NCBI RefSeq assembly: GCF_007095465.1
Contig: NZ_SDGL01000005.1
Coordinates: forward strand, 62,001 to 126,000
DNA length: 64,000 nucleotides
Direction: 5' to 3'
Source: Lactobacillus mulieris
Lineage (GTDB): Bacteria; Bacillota; Bacilli; Lactobacillales; Lactobacillaceae
The notes below the pieces were generated by a model. The model ran no database searches, had not been told where the DNA came from, and saw only the letters and a list, made by a program, of their open reading frames with translations. A program made the position numbers and the translations under genes. Below are positions 45,456 to 55,800 of the stretch, one piece after another (position 1 is the stretch's first letter; every line of letters starts with the position of its first letter).

Positions 45456-45482
45456 TTAGCACTCATAACTCTCAGGTGCTAA
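45456..45482 (-). promoter_or_regulatory. CIRCE element 1 (HrcA operator)
   Basis: TTAGCACTC-N9-AGGTGCTAA on the plus strand, against the consensus TTAGCACTC-N9-GAGTGCTAA: one arm perfect, the other with two changes. It lies 17 bases before the hrcA start codon and downstream of the -10. Confidence 0.9.
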
Positions 45483-45489
45483 CATGAAT

Positions 45490-45518
45490 AATATACTAAT
45501 AAATTAGCACTAATGCAA
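45490..45518 (-). promoter_or_regulatory. hrcA operon promoter
   Basis: TTGCAT (45518-45513) and TATATT (45495-45490) with 17 bases between, on the minus strand; the -35 lies inside the second CIRCE. Confidence 0.75.
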
Positions 45519-45530
45519 GTCCTTTGCTAA
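45504..45530 (-). promoter_or_regulatory. CIRCE element 2, degenerate
   Basis: TTAGCACTA-N9-CTTTGCTAA, one arm 8/9 and the other 6/9 against the consensus. It overlaps the -35. The repeats start 48 bp apart, so two HrcA dimers could bind around the promoter. Confidence 0.7.
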
Positions 45531-45544
45531 TTTTTTATGCAAAA

Positions 45545-45568
45545 AAAGAACTAGTTACCTAGTTCTTT
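45545..45568 (-). terminator. ribF terminator overlapping its stop
   Basis: AAAGAACTAG / CTAGTTCTTT, perfect 10-bp stem with loop TTAC. The ribF stop codon TAG (45561-45559) is inside the hairpin. Confidence 0.82.
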
Positions 45569-46497
45569 ATATTCTTAAAGTATTTCCGAATTTCTTTCTC
45601 GTCTTTAATAAGTTGCTCTTTTAATTCATCTAAACTAGAAAATTTTATTTCGCCTCTAGTATAGTGATACCATTCAATACTTATTTCTTCATCATAAATA
45701 TCTTCATCAAAATCAAATAAATGTGACTCTATGTAAATTTTTTTACCAGTTTGGATTGTTACGTTATAGCCAACACTAGTCATTGAATCATACCACTTGC
45801 CATGAACCAAAGTTCTTGTTGCATAAACTCCAATTTTAGGAATAACTTTGCGATCATTTAAAACCAAATTAACTGTCGGGAAGCCAAGTTTATGCCCATT
45901 GCGTAAACCATGTCCAACAATTCCTGACATTATATAGTGACTTCCTAACAAATTAGTAGCTAATTCTAAATTTCCATTGCGAATTGCTTGTCTAATTGCA
46001 GTTGAACCTATTTTGCAACCACCACTAGTTTGTTCAGGCAAAATAACAATTTCAAATCTATTTTTTGCAAAATATGGTAGATTTTCCATATTAGCAATAT
46101 CTTTTGGCCCATAAGTATAATCAAATCCAGCTACTACCGCATCTGCTTTTAATTTTATGATAACTTGATCGACAAATTCTTGTGGACTTAACTTACTAAA
46201 GCCCTCTGTAAATGGAGCAACAGCAAGATAGTCAACTCCCAATTTTTCCATTTTTTCAGCTTTTTCAGGAAGATTATCCAAATATTCAAAATCCGTTCTA
46301 CCTAAATAGATTTCTTTAGGATGGCGATCAAAAGTCAATACCATTAAAGGTAAACTTTTTTTCTTTGCTACTTCTTGAGCGCGTTTAATTAATTTTTGAT
46401 GTCCAATATGTACCCCATCAAAAAACCCCAAAGCCAAAACTACATGAGTGCGAGTTAATTCTTTTTTAATAGGATAACTAAGATGAATTATTTCCAA
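45559..46497 (-). CDS. ribF: Bifunctional riboflavin kinase/FAD synthetase
   Basis: A 312-residue RibF turning riboflavin into FMN and FAD. The N-terminal nucleotidyltransferase has ALGFFDGVHIGHQKLI (about 22-37) and the C-terminal kinase domain has GHGLRNGHKLGFPTVNL (about 195-211) and the Glu of EISIEWYH. It is 18 bases after truB, in the same transcript. Confidence 0.95.
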   Translation of the reverse strand: MEIIHLSYPIKKELTRTHVVLALGFFDGVHIGHQKLIKRAQEVAKKKSLPLMVLTFDRHPKEIYLGRTDFEYLDNLPEKAEKMEKLGVDYLAVAPFTEGFSKLSPQEFVDQVIIKLKADAVVAGFDYTYGPKDIANMENLPYFAKNRFEIVILPEQTSGGCKIGSTAIRQAIRNGNLELATNLLGSHYIMSGIVGHGLRNGHKLGFPTVNLVLNDRKVIPKIGVYATRTLVHGKWYDSMTSVGYNVTIQTGKKIYIESHLFDFDEDIYDEEISIEWYHYTRGEIKFSSLDELKEQLIKDEKEIRKYFKNIKN

Positions 46498-46515
46498 AAT
46501 TGATTCCTTCTACTA

Positions 46516-47403
46516 TTATTCATTTTGTAAAAGCATTAAATATGGTCTATATGTATGCGATTTCAATTCATAAATTGCTTTGACTTTTTTATTGTAGCGT
46601 AAAGCGATCTTTTTTGCATCATTTCTTAATGAAATCGCATTCCCATTTTTAACTTTCTTCCAAATTTGTTCGCTCATATCAATTGTTTCATAATCAGCAA
46701 AGAATGAATCAATTGGCAAAATATATTTAAGAACTAATTCAGGATTGGCTTCTAATTCTTCTAGCTTCACTGCTTTCTCTAAATTAAAACCCGAACTACT
46801 AGTTCTTTGTAAATATGTCATAACTGCTGGGTAACCTAATTTTTCACCCAAATCATTTACTAAGCTTCTTACATACGTTCCTTTGGAACACTCAATGTTA
46901 AAGCCAAATTCTTCTTGTTCATTTTGGTAATTAACAGGTTCTAGTAGCTTATATTTAAAAATCTCTACACTTCTTACAGGTCGAGTTACTTGAATCCCTT
47001 CTCTTGCATACTCATAAAGTCGTTTTCCATTTACTTTGACTGCAGAATAAATTGGTGGGACTTGATCTATTTTGCCTAAAAAGCTATTCATCCCTTTTTG
47101 AATTTCTTCTAAAGGAATTTTTTCAGATACAGCTTTTCTTTGCAAAACCTTTCCTTCTGTATCATAACTATCAGTAGAAAAGCCTAATAACCCTCTACCA
47201 GTATATGATTTTGGTCTTTCATGCATTAATTCAATTAATTTAGTTGCCTGTCCAATTGCAATCGGCAAGACTCCCTCTACTTCTGGATCAAGCGTCCCAG
47301 CATGACCAATTTTTCTGGTTTTTAAAATTTTTCTTAATTTATAGACAACATCTCCACTCGTCATACCCTTACTTTTATTAATCACTAAAATTCCATTTAT
47401 CAT
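46516..47403 (-). CDS. truB: tRNA pseudouridine-55 synthase
   Basis: A 295-residue TruB making pseudouridine 55 in the T loop of tRNAs. The catalytic motif is [19 protein letters not shown] with Asp39, and [18 protein letters not shown] is the following family segment. The C-terminal PUA-like part is short. SD AGGTGG precedes ATG 47403. It lies downstream of the rbfA terminator. Confidence 0.96.
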   Translation of the reverse strand: MINGILVINKSKGMTSGDVVYKLRKILKTRKIGHAGTLDPEVEGVLPIAIGQATKLIELMHERPKSYTGRGLLGFSTDSYDTEGKVLQRKAVSEKIPLEEIQKGMNSFLGKIDQVPPIYSAVKVNGKRLYEYAREGIQVTRPVRSVEIFKYKLLEPVNYQNEQEEFGFNIECSKGTYVRSLVNDLGEKLGYPAVMTYLQRTSSSGFNLEKAVKLEELEANPELVLKYILPIDSFFADYETIDMSEQIWKKVKNGNAISLRNDAKKIALRYNKKVKAIYELKSHTYRPYLMLLQNE

Positions 47404-47418
47404 ATTTCCACCTACAAT

Positions 47419-47440
47419 AAAAGCGCCCTAGGGCGCTTTT
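47419..47440 (-). terminator. rbfA terminator, GC-rich, abutting the stop
   Basis: AAAAGCGCCC-TA-GGGCGCTTTT, a perfect palindrome with T runs, directly next to the rbfA stop codon (47441-47443). Confidence 0.85.
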
Positions 47441-47797
47441 TTATCTGTCATTTTCTTGCTTTTTTAGTTGAGCAATTAATTTATCAATTTTACTACCGTA
47501 TTGTACCGAAGTATCTCTCTTAAAGATTAATTCAGGCACTTTATAAACAGTCAATTCTTGGCCTAATAAGTGTCTCATTAATCCCTTTGCTTTTTCTAAA
47601 CCTTCGGCTACTTCTTTTTCTTTATTTCCATCTTCAGTCAATAAAGAATAATAAACTGTAGCATAAGAGAAATCATTGGTACATTCAACAGCAGTCAAGG
47701 TTACATCACTCAAACGTGGGTCACGAATCTTTTTTTGCAAAATTTTTGATAATTCTCGCAAAATTTCTCCTTCAACCCGACCTATTCTGTGTTTCAT
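47441..47797 (-). CDS. rbfA: 30S ribosome-binding factor A
   Basis: A 118-residue KH-fold protein with the RbfA features RIGRVEGEILRELSKIL near the N-terminus and the sequence KIRDPRLSDVTLTAVECTNDFS (broken here at DPRL). It binds the 30S subunit and helps late 16S maturation. Last gene in rimP-nusA-ylxR-ylxQ-infB-rbfA, 11 bases after infB. Confidence 0.96.
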   Translation of the reverse strand: MKHRIGRVEGEILRELSKILQKKIRDPRLSDVTLTAVECTNDFSYATVYYSLLTEDGNKEKEVAEGLEKAKGLMRHLLGQELTVYKVPELIFKRDTSVQYGSKIDKLIAQLKKQENDR

Positions 47798-47808
47798 GCT
47801 AGTTCTCC

Positions 47809-50508
47809 TTACTTAGGCTTAACTTCTTGCATTTCATATGCTTCAAGCTCATCATCAATTTTAAGGTCATTATAGTTTTCAATTGTTAAACCACAATCGA
47901 AGCCTTGCTTAACTTCCTTAACATCATCTTTAAATCTCTTAAGGGAGGCCACTTGACCATCATAGATAACAACACCATTACGGATAACACGAATACCGCT
48001 ATCTCTATGAATATATCCTGAATCAACAAATGCACCAGCAATTGTACCAACTTTTGAAACTTTCCAAGTTTCACGAATAGTTAAGTTACCAGTTACTTTT
48101 TCTTCGTATGTTGGTTCAAGCATACCCTTCATGGCTGCTTCTACATCGTCGATTGCTTTATAAATAACGCTGTATGAGCGAATATCAACTTCATCACTTT
48201 CAGCTTGTGATTTAGCAGTTGCAGTTGGCCGAACGTTAAATCCAATAATGAAAGCATTTGAAGCACTTGCTAACGTAACATCAGAGTCATTAATTGCACC
48301 TACTCCTGAGTGAATAATATTAACTCGTACGCCTTCAACTTCAATCTTTTCAAGTGATTGAGAAAGAGCTTCAACTGACCCTTGAACATCAGCCTTTAAT
48401 ACAATGCCAACTTCCTTCATGTTTTCACGTTTCATTGTATCAAATAAGTTATCAAGAGTAACATGTTGTACCTTCTCACGTTGCTTTTGCAAAGCATTTT
48501 GGGCACGTTGTTCACCAACTGCACGTGCTGTCTTTTCATCTTCAAAGACTACAAACTTATCAGCTGATTCTGGTACATCATTCAAACCAGTAATTTCAAC
48601 TGGCATTGATGGAGTAGCTTTCTTAACTCGGCGTCCCTTATCATTTGTCATAACACGAACACGTCCAAATGTATTTCCGACAACAATTGGGTCACCTACT
48701 TCAAGAGTACCTTGTTGAACTAAGATATCTGCTACTGGACCACGACCACGTGACAAACGTGCTTCAACAACTGTACCAATTGCTTTTTGATGAGGATCTG
48801 CTTTAAGTTCAAGAACATCAGCCTGTAAAAGAATCATTTGCAATAATTCTTCAACGTTATCCCCTGTTTTAGCAGAAATCTTAACAAAGATAGTATCTCC
48901 ACCATAATCTTCAGGAATTAAGTTATATTTCATTAACTGTTCTGTAACGTGACTTGGGTTTGCACCTGGTGCATCCATCTTATTAATTGCAACAATAATT
49001 GGAACACCTGCACTTTTGGCATGGTCAATCGCTTCAATGGTTTGAGGCATTACACCATCATCAGCTGCTACTACTAAAACAACAATATCAGTTACTTCAG
49101 CCCCACGAGCACGCATATTTGAAAAGGCAGCGTGACCAGGTGTGTCAAGGAATGTAATTAAACGATCATCAACACGAACTTGGTAAGCACCGATTTTTTG
49201 AGTAATACCACCAGCTTCATGTTCTGAAACATTAGTATGACGTAATCTATCAAGCAAAGTAGTCTTACCATGGTCAACGTGACCCATAATGGTTACAACT
49301 GGCGGTCTGCTTTCTTGATGCTTAGACTCTTTAGAAGCTTCAACTTCTTTTTGGTAAAGATTATCAATATCGGAAATATCTTCATGAACTTTTTCCTTTG
49401 ATTCAATACCATATTCTGCAGCTAAAAGTTCAATTGTATCTTTATCAAGGGATTGGTTTTGGTTAGTCATAACACCAAGCAGAAAAAGCTTTTTAACAAT
49501 TTCAGCTGGTTCTCTGTGTAAAAGTTTACCTAAGTCTTGTGCATTCATACCTTCTTCAAACACAAGTACTTCAGGTAATGGACGTTCTTTACGAACTGTT
49601 TTTGGCTTTCTAACTTCTTCAGCATGATTATTATGCTTGTTCTTCCGTTTTCTTCTTTCCATCTTATCTAAATGTTCATTACGACGGTCAAAGTTATTAT
49701 TGTCACGGCCCTTTCTACCTGGTTTTCCAGTATTTCTGCCGTGTCCATTACCATTTCTACGTGAATCAGGTTTAACACTTTCTTCTGGCATTACCGGAAT
49801 TTGTGGTGTCCGATTCATAGCTGGTTTTCTCTTAGGTTTTGATTTCTGATTTTGTTTTTGCTTATTTTCTTCAGTCTTAGGACGATTTCTAGCAGGAGAT
49901 GGTTTAAGAATTTTTGGTCCTAAAACCTTTTTGGTTTTCTTTTCTTCTGGTTGATTAGTCACTTCGTTAGTATCTTTCTTTTGAGAATTTTGGTTTTCTG
50001 TATCTTCGTTCTGAACTTTATTCTTTTCTTCGTGCCAAATTTTACGAGCTTTTTCAGATTCTTTGGCTAATGTTGTTTCTTCAGCACGTTGCTTTTGTTG
50101 GAGTTCTGCTAATAAGTCTCTAGCCTTATTGACTTTAGGTGACTTATTATTTTGTTTTTTATTACTTTCGTGACGATTGCGTCGCTTGTTTGAAGAATCA
50201 TTGCTACGCTTTTTAGCTTGATCACTATGTTGATGCTTTGAATGATTCTTTGATTGTGAAGCTGGTCTTCTGATTGAGGAAACAGAAAGTTTGATTTTAT
50301 TATCTTTTTTTTCTGTTTTCTTTTCATCATTTTGACTCTTAGCTGGAGTGGAAGGCTTCACCTTATTTTTCAATTCATTCACTTCTGTATCAGAAAGTGA
50401 TGACATGTGGTTTTTGATATTAAAGCCTAATTCTTTAGCCTTATCAACCAAGACCTTATTATTCAAACCTAATTGCTTTGCTAATTCATATATTCTCTGC
50501 TTAGCCAT
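47809..50508 (-). CDS. infB: Translation initiation factor IF-2
   Basis: An 899-residue IF-2. An N-terminal IF2N domain ([13 protein letters not shown]...) is followed by a long Lys/Asn/Gln/Arg-rich disordered linker (about 60-315), a second IF2N-like domain ([19 protein letters not shown]), then the GTPase with [12 protein letters not shown] near 408, DTPGHAAF and NKMDAP, and C-terminal domains II-IV. I start at ATG 50508; a frame from 50526 overlaps the preceding gene and AAGGAG lies 9 bases before 50508. Confidence 0.97.
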   Translation of the reverse strand: MAKQRIYELAKQLGLNNKVLVDKAKELGFNIKNHMSSLSDTEVNELKNKVKPSTPAKSQNDEKKTEKKDNKIKLSVSSIRRPASQSKNHSKHQHSDQAKKRSNDSSNKRRNRHESNKKQNNKSPKVNKARDLLAELQQKQRAEETTLAKESEKARKIWHEEKNKVQNEDTENQNSQKKDTNEVTNQPEEKKTKKVLGPKILKPSPARNRPKTEENKQKQNQKSKPKRKPAMNRTPQIPVMPEESVKPDSRRNGNGHGRNTGKPGRKGRDNNNFDRRNEHLDKMERRKRKNKHNNHAEEVRKPKTVRKERPLPEVLVFEEGMNAQDLGKLLHREPAEIVKKLFLLGVMTNQNQSLDKDTIELLAAEYGIESKEKVHEDISDIDNLYQKEVEASKESKHQESRPPVVTIMGHVDHGKTTLLDRLRHTNVSEHEAGGITQKIGAYQVRVDDRLITFLDTPGHAAFSNMRARGAEVTDIVVLVVAADDGVMPQTIEAIDHAKSAGVPIIVAINKMDAPGANPSHVTEQLMKYNLIPEDYGGDTIFVKISAKTGDNVEELLQMILLQADVLELKADPHQKAIGTVVEARLSRGRGPVADILVQQGTLEVGDPIVVGNTFGRVRVMTNDKGRRVKKATPSMPVEITGLNDVPESADKFVVFEDEKTARAVGEQRAQNALQKQREKVQHVTLDNLFDTMKRENMKEVGIVLKADVQGSVEALSQSLEKIEVEGVRVNIIHSGVGAINDSDVTLASASNAFIIGFNVRPTATAKSQAESDEVDIRSYSVIYKAIDDVEAAMKGMLEPTYEEKVTGNLTIRETWKVSKVGTIAGAFVDSGYIHRDSGIRVIRNGVVIYDGQVASLKRFKDDVKEVKQGFDCGLTIENYNDLKIDDELEAYEMQEVKPK

Positions 50509-50512
50509 CAGA

Positions 50513-50824
50513 TCACACTCCTTCATTTAATTTCTTTTGTAGTGCTTTACTAAATCCCAAATCGCTAACTGCTAAAACTTTTCTAGCTTTACCAATTGCT
50601 TGAGATATTTCAAGCTCAGAAAATTCATCAATAATTGGCAAACTGTTTTTTTGCGCTAAGCTTACAACTTCTTGCCGAGTTGCCTGCGACAGATCACTAG
50701 CTATAATTACTAATTTAACCTTTCTAGCTTTTATTGATGAAATCACCATATCTGTGCCAGAAACCAGTTTTCCGGCTCTTTGAATTAGTCCTAAAAAATT
50801 TATTGTCTTTTCACGATTATGCAC
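50513..50824 (-). CDS. ylxQ: L7Ae-family RNA-binding protein YlxQ
   Basis: A 103-residue ribosomal L7Ae-like protein ([19 protein letters not shown] at about 10-28 and [17 protein letters not shown]). YlxQ-type proteins bind RNA kink-turns in the Bacillus operon. It starts directly after ylxR (adjacent stop and start) and ends 5 bases before the infB start. Confidence 0.9.
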   Translation of the reverse strand: MHNREKTINFLGLIQRAGKLVSGTDMVISSIKARKVKLVIIASDLSQATRQEVVSLAQKNSLPIIDEFSELEISQAIGKARKVLAVSDLGFSKALQKKLNEGV

Positions 50825-51121
50825 TTATTTATCACCAAATAATTCTTTTCTTGCCTTTTGATGATCCACATATTCAAAAAGTTCTTTATAAAAACTATCA
50901 TCAATTTTAGTACCTAAACTTCGGTCTAAAATCTTGTTCTTTTGAGCTTCAGTTATCTTTTCAGGTTCTAATGAAACATAGGCTCCACGTCCCGGTTTTT
51001 TACCAGTTGGATCAACTGAAACTTCTTTTTCTTTGTTGATGACAATTCTTACCAAATCTTTTTTTGGCTGCATAGTGTTCGTCAACAAATCTTTTCTCAT
51101 TGGGACTTTTCTTTTTTTCAA
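50825..51121 (-). CDS. ylxR: YlxR/RnpM RNA-binding protein
   Basis: A 98-residue protein of the YlxR family with RIVINKEKEVSVDPTGKKPG-RGAYVSLE. The family binds RNA, and RnpM of Bacillus modulates RNase P. Here the usual RKCVVTG start of the family reads RKDLLTNT, so the otherwise common Cys is Asp. TTG 51121 is my choice because AGGTGA sits 6-7 bases upstream; GTG 51130 is also in frame and adjoins the nusA stop. Confidence 0.88.
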   Translation of the reverse strand: MKKRKVPMRKDLLTNTMQPKKDLVRIVINKEKEVSVDPTGKKPGRGAYVSLEPEKITEAQKNKILDRSLGTKIDDSFYKELFEYVDHQKARKELFGDK

Positions 51122-51130
51122 AAAAATCAC

Positions 51131-52237
51131 CTATTCTTCATTATCTGCTGGTTTTTCTTCACCAGCATTTTCACTGTTTCCATTGTCTTCATCAACAAAT
51201 TCAACTTGAGATTCTGGACGAATATCAATCTTATAGCCTGTTAAACGAGCAGCAAGACGTACATTTTGTCCTTTCTTACCAATTGCTAAAGATAATTGGT
51301 AATCAGGAACGATAACTAATGCACTCTTTTCATCTTCATCTTCACCAAATTGAGCAGCAATTACTTCTGCAGGATTAAGAGCATTAGCAATGAAGTCAGC
51401 TGGATCATCTTCATATTTTACAATATCAATATTTTCTCCACCTAATTCATTAACTACATTTTGAACACGAGCTCCCTTTGGACCTACACAAGTACCAACA
51501 GGGTCAATGTTAGGATCATCTGATTTAACAGCAATCTTGGTTCTATCTCCAGCTTCACGTGCTACCGATACAATTTGAACAGTACCATCGTAAACTTCAG
51601 GAACTTCTTGTTCAAATAATCGCTTAACCATATCTGGTGCAGTTCTTGAAACAACAATTTGAGCTCCTTTAGTATCATTACCCACTTTAGTTACCAAAAC
51701 TCGAATCTTATCTTGTGGGTTGTATACTTCATTTGGCATTTGGTCGCCACGTGGCATAACTGCTTCAACTTTGTCAATCATGACATAAACAAAACGATTA
51801 TCATGACGTTCTACAACACCTGTCACAAGTTCATCTTGATATTGTGAATATTCGCTGACAATGTGATTTCTTTCAGCTTCACGAAGGCGTTGCATAATTA
51901 CTTGCTTAGCTGTCTGAGCTGAAATTCTCCCGAAATCTTTAGGAGTTACTTCAAATTTAATTTCATCGCCCACTTCATATGCTTTATTAATTTCGAGTGC
52001 ATCTTTCAAGCTAACTTCTAAGCGATCATCTTGAACTTCATCAACAACCGTCTTAATAGCCATCACTTTGAAGTTACCCTTTCTTTCATCCAAGTCAACT
52101 TCAACATTTTGGGCTTGATTGTAATTCTTTTTATATGCTGCTACAAGGGCAGCCTTAATTGCATCAACAATAATTTCTTGCTTAATACCCTTTTCAGTTT
52201 CTAAAGTGGCAAAAGCTTCTAACATTTCTTTAGTCAT
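51131..52237 (-). CDS. nusA: Transcription termination/antitermination protein NusA
   Basis: A 368-residue NusA in the short Firmicute form: N-terminal RNAP-binding domain, an S1 domain around 135-200, and two KH domains with VGTCVGPKGARVQNVV and LAIGKKGQNVRLAARLTGY. There are no C-terminal acidic repeats, only an acidic tail. NusA promotes pausing and intrinsic termination, and it may act on the hairpin in its own operon leader. It follows rimP by 20 bases. Confidence 0.97.
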   Translation of the reverse strand: MTKEMLEAFATLETEKGIKQEIIVDAIKAALVAAYKKNYNQAQNVEVDLDERKGNFKVMAIKTVVDEVQDDRLEVSLKDALEINKAYEVGDEIKFEVTPKDFGRISAQTAKQVIMQRLREAERNHIVSEYSQYQDELVTGVVERHDNRFVYVMIDKVEAVMPRGDQMPNEVYNPQDKIRVLVTKVGNDTKGAQIVVSRTAPDMVKRLFEQEVPEVYDGTVQIVSVAREAGDRTKIAVKSDDPNIDPVGTCVGPKGARVQNVVNELGGENIDIVKYEDDPADFIANALNPAEVIAAQFGEDEDEKSALVIVPDYQLSLAIGKKGQNVRLAARLTGYKIDIRPESQVEFVDEDNGNSENAGEEKPADNEE

Positions 52238-52257
52238 AAGTTTTTAATCAGCCCTTT

Positions 52258-52734
52258 CTAAAATTCAATTGCAAATCGAGCGTTTGCAATTGCCCCAATT
52301 GGGATTTCCAACTCTTTAGTCCGAGTTTTAATCTTGATTTTTAACGTAATTTTTTTATTATCTCTACTTAATAAAGTACCATCAAAAGACTTTTGTCCAT
52401 CAATCTTTTGGTAGCAAGCTACGTGGATATATTTATTTAAAGCCTTATTCCAATCGCGTTCATTCTTAATTGGACGTTCCAAACCTGGTGAAGATAACTC
52501 CAACATATATGGTTCTGTAAAAGGATCAGGATTTAACTTATCTAGTTCTTCAGAAACTATTTCACTTAAAGCGGCAATTTCTTCAATGTCAATTCCACTT
52601 TCTCCGCGATCAACATAGATACGCAAATAATATTGATTTTTTTCTTTTACGTATTCAACATCAACTAATTCGTCCCCACGCTTTTCAGCTAAAGGGGTAA
52701 CTAAATCCGTTACAAGATCAATGATTTTTGTCAA
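52258..52734 (-). CDS. rimP: Ribosome maturation factor RimP
   Basis: A 158-residue RimP ([18 protein letters not shown] at the N-terminus, and [22 protein letters not shown] and [18 protein letters not shown] further on) acting in 30S assembly. The frame is open to ATG 52767, but that ATG falls inside the hairpin at 52758-52779. I choose TTG 52734, which has a perfect GGAGG 8 bases before it. First gene of the nusA operon. Confidence 0.9.
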   Translation of the reverse strand: MTKIIDLVTDLVTPLAEKRGDELVDVEYVKEKNQYYLRIYVDRGESGIDIEEIAALSEIVSEELDKLNPDPFTEPYMLELSSPGLERPIKNERDWNKALNKYIHVACYQKIDGQKSFDGTLLSRDNKKITLKIKIKTRTKELEIPIGAIANARFAIEF

Positions 52735-52757
52735 AAAATCTTCCTCCGTACTAAAAA

Positions 52758-52779
52758 GAGTGAGCATTACTGCTCACTC
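52758..52779 (-). terminator. Attenuator/terminator in the rimP-nusA leader
   Basis: GAGTGAGCA / TGCTCACTC, 9-bp stem, loop TTAC, followed on the minus strand by TTTTT. It lies downstream of a promoter with extended -10 (52807-52815) and upstream of rimP, so it is probably a leader attenuator as well as an end for the polC operon. Confidence 0.8.
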
Positions 52780-52806
52780 GAATTGGCTATTCGAACTACG
52801 TTTGTT

Positions 52807-52815
52807 ATTATATCA
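52807..52815 (-). promoter_or_regulatory. Promoter for rimP-nusA leader, extended -10
   Basis: TGATATAAT on the minus strand contains TATAAT (52812-52807) with an extended TG motif. It lies between the polC stop (52830) and the hairpin. The -35 is weak. Confidence 0.6.
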
Positions 52816-52829
52816 CAATCTAGCAAAAA

Positions 52830-55800
52830 TTAAAATAGCGACAATTGATTTTGCTCAGGCATCCCTTCCAAAACACCATTGACTTCTAAATAATCCATAA
52901 TAGTTTGTGAAACTTTACCTCTCGTTCTTAAATCTTCCTTGGATAAGAATTTCTGTTCAGCTCTTGCTGCAACTATTTGCTTAGCAGCATTATCACCTAA
53001 ACCAGGAACAGCATTAAATGGTGCCAAAATAGTGTGATCATCAATAATCTTAAAGTTTAACGCTTCTGATTCATTGACATCTACCATTTTTATTTTTATA
53101 CCACGTTCTAAGCATTCATTGGCAATTTCCAAAACTGTTAATAAAGATTTATCTTTAGCACTTGCATCATTTCCTTGATCTTGAATCTTCTTAATAGCCG
53201 CTTTAACAGAATTTTTACCATGGCTCATAGCCACAAGGTCAAACAAATCTGCTCTAACTGAAAAATATGAAGTGTAATAAATCACTGGATAGTAAACCTT
53301 AAACCAAGCTATTCGCAAAGCCATTAAAATATAGGCAGTAGCATGTGCTTTAGGGAACATATACTTAATTTTCAAGCAAGATGGAATATACCAATCAGGA
53401 ATATTATTGTTCTTTTTTAAGACAGCCATATCATCATCACTAATTCCACGACCATGTCGAACAGATTCCATTGTTGAAAAGGCTACTTCTGGCTTAACTC
53501 CCCAGTGAATCAAGTCCATCATAATATTATCACGACATCCAATAACATTCTTTAATTTGCAAGTTCCATTGTTAACTAAGTCTTCTGCATTTCCTAGCCA
53601 AACATCAGTACCATGTGATAATCCTGAGATTTGTAGCAATTCAGAAAAAGTCGTTGGATTTGTTTCTTCAAGCATTCCGCGAACAAATTTTGTTCCAAAT
53701 TCTGGTACACCCAGTGTTCCTGTCTTTGAAGCTATTTGTTCAGGAGTTACTCCTAAAATATCTGTTCCAGAAAATAATGACATAACTCCTGGATCATCAG
53801 GTGGTATTGTCATTGGGTCAACTCCGCTTAAATCTTGCAACATTCTGATCATAGTTGGATCATCGTGTCCAAGAATATCAAACTTTAAGATATTATCGTG
53901 AATTGAGTGGAAATCAAAGTGTGTTGTTAACCAAGCTGCATTTAAATCATCTGCCGGATATTGCACTGGAGTAAAATCATATATATCCATGTCATCCGGA
54001 ACTACAACAATCCCAGCTGGGTGCTGACCTGTGGTTCTTTTAACACCTGACGTCCCAGTTGCTAAGCGATCTAATTCAGCGGAACGCAAGTTTAAATTAC
54101 GTTCTTCTTCAAAATGCTTAGCATATCCATAAGCTGTCTTATCTGCAACAGTAGAAATAGTTCCCGCTCTAAATGAATTAGCTGGTCCAAACATAACTCT
54201 AATATAATTATGAGCTACAGGTTGATAATCTCCTGAGAAATTCAAATCAATATCTGGAACCTTGTCACCATGGAATCCCAAGAAAGTTGCAAATGGAATA
54301 TCTTGGCCATCTTTTACTAATTCTGTACCACATTCTGGACACTTTTTGTCTGGCAAGTCGAACCCTGATCCATATTCACCATTTTCAAAGAAATGTGAAT
54401 ATTTACATTTAGGGCAACGATAATGTGGCGCCAAAGGATTTACCTCTGTAATTCCAGACATTGTTGCAACCAGACTAGATCCAACTGACCCACGAGAACC
54501 AACCAAATATCCATCTTTATTAGACTTGGCCACTAGTTTTTGTGAAATCAAATAAATAACAGCATACCCATTAGAAATAATTGAATTTAGTTCTAATTCA
54601 ATTCGGTCTTTAACAATTTTAGGTAATGGCTTTCCATACAATTCATAGGCTTTATTATAGGTTAAATCTGTCATTTGTTGATCTGCATCTTTAATGTGTG
54701 GTGGATAAAGACCACTTTTTACGGGAGCAATATCTTCAATTTCATCAGCGATTTTATTAGTATTATCAATCACTATTTCTTTAGCAATATCTTCTCCCAT
54801 AAAACTAAAAGCATCTAACATCTCTTGAGTAGAATAAAAATGCAATTTTGGTTGTGGTTTATTACGATTAGGATTTGATCTTTGAGCTGCAATTAAAATT
54901 TCTCGATAAATTTTATCTTCCGGATTTAGATAATGACAATCCCCTGTTGCAACAACTGGGATATTCAATTCCTGACCTAATTTGTAAATGTTTTTTAGAA
55001 TTTCTTCTAATTGATTCTCATCTTTAATCAATTCATCTGCTATTAATTGTGAATACGCAGCTGGTGGTTGAACTTCTAAAAAGTCATAGAATTTGGCTTT
55101 TTCTCTTGCTTCATCATAACCCTTTTGCATCATGGTGATGAATACATCACCCTTCCAGCAACCACTACCAAACAGCAAACCTTCTCGATATTTTCTTAAT
55201 TCTGAAATAGGTGTTCTAGGTTCACGATAAAAATACTGTGTACTTGCTAAAGAAACTAGTTTATACATATTCTTTAAGCCCTTTTGGGTTAAAGCTAAGA
55301 CTGTCATATGAGCTGGTTTAGCACGTTTATATACTTGACCAAATTTAGCATAATCATTCATTTTTCCTAAATCATCTTGCTCAAACTTGTCATTAAACGC
55401 ATCTAACAATTTAAACATCAAATATCCAGTTGCCTCAGCATCTTGATTTGCACGGTGATGGTGTTCAAGAACGACATTATACTTTTTACAAAGTGAATCA
55501 AGAGTATGTTTAGTTTGTTCAGGATGAAGTAAACGAGAAACCTCTAAAGTATCTACGACAGGTTGAGTAATTTCCTTTAAACCACTTCTTCTTAACGCAG
55601 CATTAACAAATCCCACATCAAATTGAACATTATGCCCACAAAGAGGACGATCTCCATAAAACTCCTGAAATCTCTTTATAACTTCAGCTTCATCATCAGC
55701 TTTTGAAACCATTTCATCAGTAATCGAAGTTAAATTAATTGTAGTTTCACTTAATGGATGATGCGGATTAATAAATTCATCAAATCTTTCAATCACTTCG

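Noticed and set aside
52735..52767. Upstream ATG start for rimP
   Set aside because: It lies inside the leader hairpin and lacks a spaced Shine-Dalgarno sequence, whereas TTG 52734 has GGAGG 8 bases upstream.
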